DNA from: Rhabdornis inornatus
Lineage: Eukaryota > Chordata > Aves > Passeriformes > Rhabdornithidae
Direction: 5' to 3'
Length of the DNA stretch: 64,000 nt
Assembly (NCBI GenBank): GCA_013397075.1
Contig: VWZS01002574.1
Location: 1,860,001 to 1,924,000 of the forward strand
The notes beneath the pieces are model-generated. The model had not been told where the DNA came from. It saw only the letters and a list, made by a program, of their open reading frames with translations, and did no database searches. The position numbers and the translations under genes were made by a program. Below, piece by piece: positions 1 through 11,354 of the stretch; the first letter of the stretch is position 1; each line of letters starts with the position of its first letter.

Positions 1-1602
1 TCACTGTCACTTTTGCATCCAACACGAGATTTTTTTTTAAGTCTCACGAATCTAGATGCGATTTACACTAAAAAAACCCCAAAGAATTTAATACCTGATG
101 TACTTAGGCAAGTTCAAGCAAATTCAAGAAATCCTTATTACAATTTTAGAAGTTTTACTTGCAGCTGAAGTAAAGTCCTTTTCTATCCAACAGACAGGGA
201 CTAACCACTTCTACCCACTCAAAAATGGACATTTACTGCAATTTAAAAAATATCTGGGAACCTGAGGATGCAGATGCACATACTGGGATTTTTGAAAGTT
301 CTTGAACGTCTGTAACAGCAGCTACATGCCACAAGTTTTGTACACTGCAGTAGACATCTGTATGAATTTTCAGGCAGAGAAGTGTTTCTATTTGTAGGCG
401 TTACTATTGGTAGGGATAAATGTAGAAGAATGTAGACAAACACACTTCTGAAGATGGTTGCCTTTGAGAATATTTTCTGGAATCCTCCAAAATGTTAACA
501 TTTCGACTGCCTTGGTAGGATGTAAAAGACAAAATGGATGCCTGGACCTTCCTCGGGTTTTCCTACCAAGTAGCTCCACCAAATTAGGAATTTAAACTGA
601 GTCTGAAACAGCACTTAGTCTGCATTTACAGACGTATTGCCCCAGGATAAGAGATGTAATTCTCTGAAATGAAGAAAATTAAATCATTACCCTCTTCACC
701 CAAGCCTTTTTGCTGTTGGAAAGTTAGTTTTGCATTTAATGAATATGGGCTCATGTCTTTCTAATGAGTATGAGATAGCTGATGTAATTGAAAACTTAAG
801 CAGGGAAAAATCATTACAAGGTTTGGTTGTGGTTTTTTTAATTAATTTATTTTGTATATTTGTGTTATGAGTGATAGCTACCAGTAGAGTAATGGGGATG
901 GAAAACCACAATTTACTCAAGAAGCAATTCAAAACCATGTGTTGTAATAGGAGATTCCCCATATTTTACCTGCCTGAAGGGAAGCAGCTGGAGGAGAGTT
1001 TTCTGCTGTACTTCCCTGTGTCTCTGGGAGATCCTTGGCATCTCCTTATTCCCACCTTCCTCCTACTGCTTGCCATCATGAACTCATTCTCATATTTTCT
1101 GTTCTGCCTTTTTTTTTTCTGACAGGAAACACCTCCTCTACCCCTTATTCTTCAGCACTGTCAACCACCCTGACATTTGGGAAAGGTACCCTCAAATGGA
1201 GAGATGGATAGGGGATAACAGCTCCTGGGCTGGCTTCCCTCCACAGCCCCACAAAATCCTCCTCTCCTACACTGGGAGGTATTTCAGGCTGGGTTTTTTA
1301 TCTTTCTGAGGGCCAGGAACTAAGCAGGAGCCCAAGGAAATCCAGGGCAGACCTGCTCAAGGTGTGTGTCTGGATTGCAGGGATGGCTGGGACCTGGACA
1401 AAGGACAGACTCTGGTCTCCTCTGCTCATTGCTCAGTCCTGCAGCCAACATCTCCAGTGCTCCAAAGACTGATGGCACTGATTGTCACTGTGTTCCCATG
1501 TATGGAACTGAGGAGAGAAACACGAATTTTTAATAATGAAAGGACATCCAGGGGAAGGGCAAAGGAGGTGCTGGGGAGAGAGGAAGGTGGTTCATGAGGT
1601 CA

Positions 1603-1627
1603 ATCTGTTATGTGATTCATAACAGAT
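1603..1627. repeat. Perfect 10-bp inverted repeat with 5-base loop
   Basis: The arms ATCTGTTATG (1603-1612) and CATAACAGAT (1618-1627) are exact reverse complements around the loop TGATT. In RNA this would form a 10-bp stem. There is no T-run or gene end that would make it a terminator, and eukaryotic context makes that reading inappropriate. It could be a dimeric protein-binding site or chance. Confidence 0.75.
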
Positions 1628-3131
1628 CCATAAATCTCCACCATTAACAGGCAGTGCTTTCCTACATCTTTTTGATATCTCTGCCCAGGTTTTGATGATC
1701 CCCATCAGATCTCTGCATGTTTACCTCTGGAGGCCAGCCTTCATCCACAGGTCCATATATCATTTCCAGACATAGATTTTGCTTTTAAAGCTTTTTTGTT
1801 TACCTTTGATCTTTCACCAATAATTAGATATTCTGTGTGCTCTTGCTCTCCCATGAACAGCTTTTCTTGGCCTCCAACATCCACAGCAGAATACCTGTCA
1901 TTAACCCCACTTTAAACCCTGATATCATCCTCCTAAGAGTTTTTTCCACGATTCCTGTACAGAAGAATTCATCCTCATTCCCATTTCAGAGACCACCCTT
2001 GAGATATCATCTCGAATTTGAAGAACAAAATCAAAAGAGAGAGAAGGTAAAATGATTTGGAGAAGCTCTTGCTGCCAGGAATTTTCCTGGAAAGCCCCAT
2101 TTGCCCCATTCTTTGGCTACTGCCAGGACCAGGGTTAGCACCAGACTCTGCATTGTCCTCAAGGAAGATTTCCAAAGCAGCTGAGAGTGCAGGTTAAGAA
2201 AAGACATTTCTCTGCACGCTACAAAACTGATGGAAGGCTTTCCCAGCCTCCAGCTTTTCCTTCCTTCCTGCCAGCAGCCAGGAGTGTGTGAGTGCTCCCT
2301 AATCAGTTCCTTGTGCTCATCCATCTCCTCCCTGCAGTCCCTGGCTGTCTAAGCTGACCTGGCTGATTCTGCCCGCAGTGGATTAGGGAGCGCACGTCCC
2401 ATCGCTCCAGCCTGCGGCACTGCTAATAGACAGCTGGGGAAAGTCAATGTCTTCAAGGAGCATCACTTGATCTGGGAGAGGATAAATGTCTGAAACAGTA
2501 GCCAAGGGTTATGTCCTGATCCCAGAGCATGATTTATCCACAAATTGGCTTCCTGAAGAAAAACACCTCTGTTTCCAGGCAGATCGAGCTGAGACACGAG
2601 AAGGTTGCAACTCTGCTCCAGACCTAGATCCGGGCAGTGATTTTTCTGCTCTTCCTTTCCACAAACACCCAATTTAAAAGCAAATGTCAGTCCCTACTCA
2701 GTGTTCAGATTAGAACAGACGCATCTGGAAACCACGCATTGCCCTGAAAGGCACCCAAGCTGGCTCTGAAGTTGGAGACGAGGGTGGAATGTTCTTATCC
2801 CGGAGCCAAGGCTGTCGCTGCGCAGGCACAAAAGGCAGTTGGTAGGACATCAGCTTGTGGGAGTCTCCTTAGTTACCATAAGGAAAAGTTAAATGTCACA
2901 GTCTCCACTGGATCAAAACTACAAGAACAGAGATTATTTATTTGAGCTCAGATCTGGGCTTAGCTGCTGATCTGAACGTGAGGATGGAATATGGAGCTTG
3001 CACGAGAAGCGAGTTTTGGTTTCTAAGGTAAAACTGGAGAAGTCAAGGCAGCGAGTTTTAAATGAGGTTGGGAGATTGTGGCCTCCCTGATCTATGATTT
3101 AATTTATCTTCATCAATATTTTCATGTGTAG

Positions 3132-3149
3132 TTTGCTCATATGAGCAAA
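3132..3149. repeat. 18-bp perfect palindrome without spacer
   Basis: TTTGCTCATATGAGCAAA is its own reverse complement, centred on the E-box-like CATATG. A second inverted pair follows at once: AAAATTT and AAATTTT around a 7-base spacer (3147-3167, overlapping the end of the first). The surroundings are AT-rich and hold no gene. A dimeric transcription-factor site is possible, but nothing else supports it. Confidence 0.75.
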
Positions 3150-6100
3150 ATTTAACTAACAAATTTTGTATCTGAGGAGAAAAGAGGCACAAGATCTGCA
3201 AAGCAGTGATTCTGATCTTACTCTCAAGTCAACTTTCTGGTGACCTCAGTGTGACATGGGCAATATCTGCTGCAGGGGAGTGACACGACATCTCTCTGGG
3301 ATGGGATTTGTGGGTACAGTGACCCGCATGTCCCACACCTCCACCACCTAACAGGCAGCCCCAAAACTTTGCACCTCACACTCAGGTCTCTGATGACCAG
3401 AAACAAATCAAAATAAAAGCCTGGTTGAAATGTTATTGGCAATTTAACAAGATGCTAATGCCACTGCCAGCACTGAGACCTTCACAACATCTTTTTTTTT
3501 TTCAGCCCAAAACCCACCCTTTCAAAAGTCAGCAGTACTTTAAAGAGGCAAAGCAAAGGAAACTGTGCTCATTATTCATTCTTCCACGACAACACTACAG
3601 GGTGATTTCTGCTCTGCACCTTTTTGCACAATAGTGTGCAATTTAATTGCTTTTAAAAATGCTTTAATGATACAGACCAAAAGCTGATCTTAGCAACATC
3701 TTTTCTAATTCAGTGGAATTAAGGACACAGTTGGTAGTTGACAGAAATGAGCGACTGAACCACTTCAAAAAAGACAAATATATCTCAAACCTCAGTCAGG
3801 CTAAATACAACATTTTCTGCAAAGGGCCCAGTAGATCACCTCCTATCTATCCTCAATCTAAAATGTCTTTTAACTTTCTGTCTGGCCAACACATATCAGT
3901 TCAGAGTGTTTTCACCCTGGACCTTCTTGTCTGTAAGGACTGCTCTCTGAGGAGAAGGTTTTACAGATGGAAAGAGGATGGAGACACAGATACCTGATTA
4001 GTAAACTGAAAGGACAAAACAGATGAGGATACTGATGGAATGCCAGAGAGTCTTCATAAAAATTAGGAGTCATAGACCACCAGGTGTTCAAATAAATATG
4101 GTGTATCAGCAGATCCAGCTTTCCAGCAGCACTCAGCAGGCTGGGTGCTGGATACACAGTGAGCACTTCACTGGGACTGTGTTAGATGCCAGGAACTCCT
4201 CTGTAAAATTCAGATTATTATGGGAATGCTCTGAAGCTGGACTTTGCTGCAGGTCTGACCTAGAAAACAAGAGCTTGAAACTGAAAACCTGTATGGATAT
4301 TGTAGAGAGTTAATGACATGTTAAACAGGGGATGCAGGTTTCTTTTTTGATAAAACATGTCCAGAAGTCAGTGAATGAGTTTTGTACTTTTGCCACCAAC
4401 TATAAAGGGCTGGTTTTAAGAGTGATTCAGGTCCCTTCTGCTGTCACTCATTGTGATGTGTGGGCAATGAGGCCATCCCTGCTAAAGGGACAAGCCTGTG
4501 ACATGTGCCCTTCTGGAGATGCCTGGTGAGCACACCACTAGCAGATTGATAAATCCATCCATGGTTTTGTATGTCTGGACTTTGTGATCAGATTATCTGA
4601 TCCCAGATTACCTTTTTCTCCCTATGTGGGATTTTCCAGTTCTTTGACAACTTTTCAGTTTCTGACATTGCAGAACAGTCTTGCTCTGGAATCCCTTCTC
4701 AGGGAGGGCTTTACTGAAATGTCACAAAGATTCCTGCCTTTTCTGGATTTGAAGGGATAGTGCCTTTGCCATATCACTGCCAGGAGAAGCAGAATTTCTG
4801 GGGTAGGAACCAAACTGAAGTCCCACAGAAGGAATAAAGCTGCCCAGTGTTGCAAGTACAAGCCAACGCCTTGAGAGAGGTGTTCAGAATTCAGGCTGGA
4901 GGCACAAAGGGGATGAAAAATGTCACTTGTTTGGGAGGAGGGGGGAGAGAGGAGGAATGCAATTTGTGAATAAAGAGAGAGGCCTCATTCCATGTAGCTT
5001 TGCCTCTGGATAAGCATCTGTGGCCATCTTCTCCCAGCCAGAAATGTGCACTGTGACTCTCTCCAAGCCACACAACATGCTCTGAGTCCTGAGGTTTCCA
5101 TCTGCTATCAGATAAAAACAGAGCCAAGGCCAATCCAGAGGAGATTACCTTCCCAAGGTGGAAGACTTTGCTTTCTCTAAAAGCTATTAATGAAAACTAC
5201 ATTTGACACAGGAATAGACACAGCAAACTTACTGGAAAATATTCACCCCCCTGGAAAACTTTTCTCTGCTCATGGACAGAGTGCTGCATCACTTCACACA
5301 GCACCTTAAAATTTCCTCTGGGATCATATTCTTAAAGGGATTAATTTCAGTGCTGATGGGGCTGCCTAGAAGGATATTTTCAGATCAATCTATAGATATG
5401 AGTGACTCCTTAGATTTAAAAATAAAATAAATAATGCTTTGGGGGTAGTAGGCCATGGACAGGTTTCCTTTTTTGAACCAGAACTGCCACTGAGGGGGCT
5501 GGCACCACTGGGCTGCTGTTTTCCAACCCCTGCTGTCTGTGACTGAGGAGATGACAAGCACTGTCAATTTGCCCCATGCCAAAGCCTCAGACCTGATGAG
5601 GCCAAGAAATTTCATTACTGGTCAGGGAAGTCTGGAACTTGAGAGTTTTGAGAGCAAACAGCTCAGCCATGCTCTAAAAGAACAAGAAGCAAAAGCTGCT
5701 TTTTAGGTGAGCTGATATTTTTAGCTGTCAAGAGAAAACAAAGAAGAGAGGTAAGGTCACAGAGCAGGTCGATGGCAGGAACAGAAACAGAACAGATCTC
5801 TCTCCTTCCCAGCTGGTGCCCTACTCACAACAAGGTCTCTCCAGCTGGAGCAAAGCCTATCCTAGAAACTTTGGCCCCATACATGCAATTTTCTTCCTCT
5901 GGCTTTCATTTAATAAATGGGATACAAGGCTCACTCTTGTGCCATTGTATTAGTTTAATGTACATTTATTTTGTATACATTATCTTTCCTTTCAAGCACT
6001 TCAATATGTCTGAAAATAAGAGATAAAAAGGGATAACACATTAGACATGGCAACTCCCAGAGAGGCAGGCAGGGTGTGAAGAACACTGAATTCCCTCATG

Positions 6101-7441
6101 ATATTATTATATTGCCTTCTTTGCTGCATAGTGTTAGAGTAAGTAAGGGGATTAGCTGCTTGTCTCCCAATATATAGATGAAGAGAAGAAAAAAAAAGGC
6201 TTTTGTTTCAGTAGTTCTTTTTGCCTACAGGAAGAAAAAATCCTGCCTATTCAAAATACTCTCCTTCTGCTGTATCACCCTCTTTTGTCAAGAAACCATC
6301 TCTGTCTGATCAGAGGGAGAAAGGAGAAGGTGGAGAAGCTAGGAGATGGCTCAGATACTCATCATCATAACTACACCTGCACTTCCCCTGTAGGGTAATA
6401 AGCCTAAAGTGGACATTGTCCTTTGGAGCTGGCACATCTTCCAGGGCATGTTCCTATCCTGGGGGTTGGAACCCTCCCTTATTCCCTCAGGGAAAGCCAA
6501 AGAGGAGTGCATCCCAAAGCCTGGAGAGAGTGTTTAGGTCCTGTAGTAAGAATGAAGTTAGATTCTGGTCAAAGTGTGTGTCTGTCACCCTGAGAAAGGC
6601 ACAGGCAAACCCTTGAGTATTTCAAACGCTCCCCTGGACACTGGCTGCTGAGGGAAAAGCGAAGGGCAAGGCTGTGCCAGCTCTCCTGCTTCAGGGAAGG
6701 ACTTGCAGAGCAACAGGAGGAACCTCCCTGTGTGTGAAAGCCCCACTCCTCCAGCTGCAAGGAGGTGCAGCACAGCTGGAGAGGTCAGGGCTGCACTGGA
6801 ACAGCTCCTGGAGATCTGGGGCAGCACAAACTCCCCTGGTGCTGAAGGCAAACCACAGCAGCAGAACTGCAAGGGAAGGGAGAGAGATCATTCCCAAAGA
6901 TTGCTCCCAAACGTGCCCAGCTCCCTCCAGGATCAGGTCCTCTCACCTGACGTGCCACTCAGCCTGGTGTCTGACCTAGCAATTAACATATCCTTCCTTG
7001 TCTATTAAGTGTGGAAAGCCTCTCTCTCTTTACCCCAAACATTAATTTAGAAAGCAAAATGCCAGAGTGACTGCCTCTCTTGGGTAATTTTTTCCCCCTT
7101 CAGATTCCCTTGCTTCCTTTATTTAGTGCCAGCAGAAAACAATATGGTTTCTTTCATTGTCTTCTATGAAGACTTCCAAGCAAGGGGGGGGATTATTACT
7201 GTTCCAGCGTGTGACGACATAATAGGCTCCTGTCCCAGAAAACAAAAGTCTTTGCAAGACGATAAAGAGACAAGTCCTACTTATGATGTCACCAAGAAGA
7301 CAGTAATAAAAATAAAGAAAGGAAGGGGGGGAAAAGATAAGAATAAACATCTGTATATTGGGAATAACAATAACATTTGTTCTGCCACTTATTTCTGAAA
7401 GATGCCTTAAATTGTGCCTTGTACAGAACAGAAAAGACTTT

Positions 7442-7463
7442 TGTGTGTGTGTGTGTGTGTGTG
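7442..7463. repeat. (TG)n microsatellite
   Basis: An uninterrupted run of TG dinucleotides, about 11 units, in non-coding DNA. It is likely length-polymorphic. An open frame crossing it is a by-product of the repeat. Confidence 0.95.
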
Positions 7464-10400
7464 AGCACAGATGGATTTATAATAATAAAAAAATCCATTG
7501 AAATGCAAAGTTTAGGATTTCCTCCCTCCCCCTCAAAAATAAAAAGATCAAATAATTCTTGACAAAGAAAACTGTTCCGGTTCTATTTTTTTCTGTATCT
7601 TCTCAAGTTCTGCCCATTTTTTTACCATGAAGAGCAAAATGTAGGATTCTTTTCGAAAGAGAAATGTGTATATTTCTGGATATATGCTTTAGGTTGTATA
7701 ATTAATAAGGTGTGTGAACAGCAGGAATCAGAAATACAGGAACTGATTTTCCTTCAGTACCACTACCACTGGGAAAGTGGAGGAGTCACCCCTCACTCAG
7801 GGGCTTTTTCCTTGAGGATGAGGAAGGGAGGATGCTGAGTTTGGAGAAAGTCACAGGCTCTGTGTGGGGATCCCTGTCCTGGGATGCAGCAGCACAGGGT
7901 GGGGACGTGCAGCAGCACCAGCCTGGATCCCAGCAGCAGCCTGGTTGTGTTTGCTCCCACTGTGGATGCTCCAGCCATGAGGCTGCTTGGGCACCTTGGG
8001 AATGCTCCTGAGTTTGGGGACAGCTCCAGCACAGCCACCCCAGGGCTCTGCAACCACGCTGGGCTCTCTGCATGGCCACAGCAATGAATCAGTGAATCAA
8101 TGAATCAGGGCTACCAGTGGCTTCCACATGGATATTCTGGATGTGCACCAGCCTGGCTGCAAGCAGAGTTTGTCCCTCTGCTTGGGAAAAAAGGGGGGAA
8201 ATATGTTGTTAGTTTTCAAACGAGTGTGAGTTGTACATTCATTAGCGTGTGGCTCATGGGCCTCTGATCTTCAAGGTGGGACCATGGAGTGCTCTGTGAT
8301 GTGGAGAGAGGGGAACTGAGGCACTGCAAGGCTCCAGTTTGCTCAGTGGCTCTGTGAAGGTCCTAAAGGACTAGGGTAGACCAGAGTAAACAAATCACAA
8401 CCTTGGGCAGGGAGGGACAGCATCACTGCTGTTGTAGGGTACACCAGGAGTTGTTTCTCCCAGGTTGCACGAAACCCCAACAGAATCAGCCTCATTGCAT
8501 CAATGGCTCTAATGATTATTTCTTGCTCCTGAAGGCAGCATTGTAACAAAGGTGGGCATTACTGGATAAATAGCATCAAACTAGTCATTTACATCTGATT
8601 TACCTCTCCTAGCATGGTTGTTCCTAAGACTTGCATAGCTTTATTAGATCTATATTCACGTGTATTAATAATAACAATTGTACTTGCAATTAATTTTAAA
8701 GCCCACCATCAATCTTTCTTAGAATTCAATCTGATGCACAGCCAGAGGGAAGGGATGTGTGCACTGAATTCCATTTTAACCCCTTCCTTTTTTTGTTTCC
8801 CAACACTGGATTTCTGGTGGATAATAAACCTTTGCAGGCCAGACCTGAAGAGTTAAATTTGCCATCTCAGGGAGACAGGGTACCATCAAACCCTAAAATA
8901 TCAATACGTGGACAGAGGAGAACAATGCACTCCTCCCTCACGTGACTGACGTTACTGGTGGAATTAGGAATTAACCACAAGATTAAAGCCACCATTTTAA
9001 TTTCTCAGACAAAGCTGGTTATCTGGACAGCCATCATAAGCAGGTGGCCAGCTTGCCAGCTCCCATGGACACAAGGGCCAGTATAATGCAAAGTGGACTG
9101 GGAGGTAATAATTCAGCAGATAACCCCTGACATGCTCATTCAGTTGCTAATTCACCCTGCGTGCAGGAGCTGTAACCAGCGTTTAAAGATGCGTTATGAT
9201 ATTTAAAGCCTAATTTATTCTCTTTATTAAAAATGATATCAAACAATATTTCACTCTCCCTTTTGGTGAAGATTAACTGTTTATGATCCTTGTGTATTAT
9301 GTGGGGCCATAACCATTACTCACATCAGTGGCTTGGCTGGGGCATCTGAGGCCATTTTAGATTAATTGTCTGGTGGTTGTTTGTTAAAGCACAGGAGGTG
9401 TCATGAAAGGAGACAGCCTCAGTTCTGAATCAACTTGAGACAAGTATTAAAAACATCTACTTGAGCTTGCTTATTTGTAATGACCTTCATATTTTGATGC
9501 TTTTCAGCATAGGTAGAGGTATATTTTTGAGTCAGAGTACAGAAGATTTATAGTTAGATTCATTTAACACCCACTTTTCCTCAGCTGGATTCCTTCTAAA
9601 AGCATATATTGACCACTAGCTAAGCAGCTATACTTCCCAGGTATCCCAGTGTTCAGAAACTTTTTAGATGCATCACTGGTGTGAGCAGGTTACAAATACA
9701 GTGTCCAAGCTGCACCATCTGAATCCCTCCACCAAGCCCTGGACGAGCCACTGGGCATTAATGTTTCCAGCCTCCCTGGGGAATTGATTTATTTTCTCTG
9801 GGCTGTCTGGCACATTTTTCTCAAGCATCTTTCCTTCGAGAAAGGAAACCTCACTGCTCAGCTATTTTATCCTACAAAGACCAGTGCTGATCCTCCAGGT
9901 GCTCCACAGGTCCCCTGAACTAGCCCAGTTGAAAGGAATCATAAAAGAAATGAAAGGAATCATAAATATATGTGAAGTACCATTGCAATGGCCAGGGAAT
10001 TTCTAAAGAAATCAGACTATTTATCTTAGTTGCTTGTAGCTAATAAAATATCATTAAGGCAGGTCACTCCTGTTAAAGAGGTCAAGTTTGAAATAACAAA
10101 ATGGAATTAAAGTAGAAATAGTAAGGAACTGTCCTTCTGAAAAGGAATGAAGAGACATGAACGGACATTATAAAGCAAAGTACCACTACCTGCAAGAGCT
10201 AAAAAAGCACAACCTCCCCCAAACTTTCTATCAAACAGAAGTAGAGCGTTAGTGGAACAACACTGCAATATGATACGATAATGAGGAGCTGTGAGTGGAA
10301 AGAGACATTCAGGCTCCAATTTAGACACAGCCACAGGAGCTGTAAGAGCCCTCTTTGGGCTCTCCTTGGCTTGGTGCTGGTCTCCAGGATTCCAGAGATC

Positions 10401-11013
10401 ACTTCCAGCTGCACTCGTGACTTGACAGCACTACAACAGTAAAGACTGCATCATACATCCCACGCCTCCTTTTCATTCATTTGTACCTCCAGATTTTCTA
10501 AATTTTAACCCACTGAGAGTGCTTTGATTTTCCTGCCTGCCATAAAAACCCAGTGGCTCTGGAGGGATTCTGCTGGCTCGTCATGAAAGGCGCAGATGTG
10601 AGGAGCTTCCTGCGAGCGGCAGAGCCGGCCCTGCAGGAGCTCCCATCCCCATCCCCATCCATGCTGCAGGCCAGGAACAACTCCACCAATTCCAGGAGGC
10701 TGCACTGGTGCTGCAGGGAGCAGAGTTTGGGCCGCTGGCTGGAAGCTGTAGGATGGTATGTGGGGTTTTTTTGCTGTAAAGCTAAGGTGGAAGCAAACGG
10801 CTCTTACAGCTCCACACCTCCGTGGAGCTGCATGGATTTATAGCTGCAGAGCACCTCTGGTGTCCCTTGGCCTAAAGGGGATCCTAATTCAGAGTGAGGG
10901 AAAGCAGGCAAGCAAATGAGGTAGCAAACAAAGCCCTCTCCATCTTTCATCAGTCTCATCATGCTACAGAGCTTCATGTTCTTCTCAGTGAGAGCAATGC
11001 CAGTCAGAAACAG
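7464..11013. other. Unannotated non-coding stretch with a GC/CAG-rich patch
   Basis: No exon or transposon is recognised. At 7850-8080 the DNA is GC- and CAG/CTG-rich, so stop codons are scarce and overlapping open frames appear on the minus strand in several registers. These look compositional, not genic. Small repeats: TGAATCA three times at 8-base spacing (about 8085-8107), an exact 16-base direct repeat TGAAAGGAATCATAAA at 9930 and 9951, and CCCCAT three times near 10647-10665. The interval 8990-9400 is AT-rich and rich in TAAT and ATTA words, which resembles conserved non-coding sequence, but conservation cannot be judged from one sequence. Confidence 0.5.
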
Positions 11014-11340
11014 TTCATAGAATCACAGAATGGTTTAGTTTGGAAAGGACATTAAAGATCATTTTGTTCCAACTCCTTACCATAGGCAAGGTCACCTTCC
11101 ACTAGACTGGGTTGCTCCCACCTGGCCTTGGACACTTCCAGGGGCATCCACAGCTTCCCTGGGCTACATGTGCCAGTAACTCACTACACTCACAGGGAAG
11201 AATTTGTTCTTAACTTCTAATCTAAATCCCTCCTTTTTTAGTTTAAAGCCATTCCCCCTTGTCCTATCATTATCTACAGTGTTAAAGTTTAGTAAAGAAC
11301 TACAGCTCTGTATAACAAGCCCCATGTTAGTATTTGAATT
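11014..11340 (-). mobile_element. CR1 LINE 3' fragment, minus strand
   Basis: The left edge carries CATAGAATCACAGAATGG, the reverse complement of the CR1 3'-terminal repeat, so the element points left. It continues with the expected antisense CR1 tail segments: 'ttggaaaggac', 'ttgttccaactcc', 'cttggacacttccagg', then the 'ttaaagccattcccccttgtcctatca' region in diverged form. Homology is clear to about 11275 and fades by about 11340. The copy is heavily 5'-truncated, as most CR1 copies are, and holds no open reading frame for reverse transcriptase. It is non-autonomous and inactive. Confidence 0.9.
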
Positions 11341-11354
11341 TGCATTTGCAAATT
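11337..11354. repeat. Inverted repeat of octamer-like motif
   Basis: The arms AATTTGCA (11337-11344) and TGCAAATT (11347-11354) are exact reverse complements around TT. Each arm contains most of a POU octamer (ATTTGCAT at 11338-11345 is a full octamer in reverse). It sits at or just beyond the faded 5' edge of the CR1 fragment, so it probably belongs to the pre-insertion DNA. Confidence 0.6.

Larger units (their letters stand above)
1..7441. other. Unannotated non-coding stretch, no gene recognised
   Basis: I find no coding exon, RNA gene or recognisable transposon here. Open frames on both strands are under 105 codons, overlap in several frames and carry no familiar motif. Two perfect small palindromes (1603-1627 and 3132-3149) are listed separately. 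Short G runs occur at 7184-7191 (G8) and 7325-7331 (G7). Composition is ordinary for vertebrate intergenic or intronic DNA. Old, diverged transposon remnants could be present that are not recognisable by eye. Confidence 0.6.

Noticed and set aside
7850..8080. Overlapping minus-strand open frames of 77-97 codons
   Set aside because: They arise from a CAG/CTG- and GC-rich patch with few stops; all three minus-strand frames are open.
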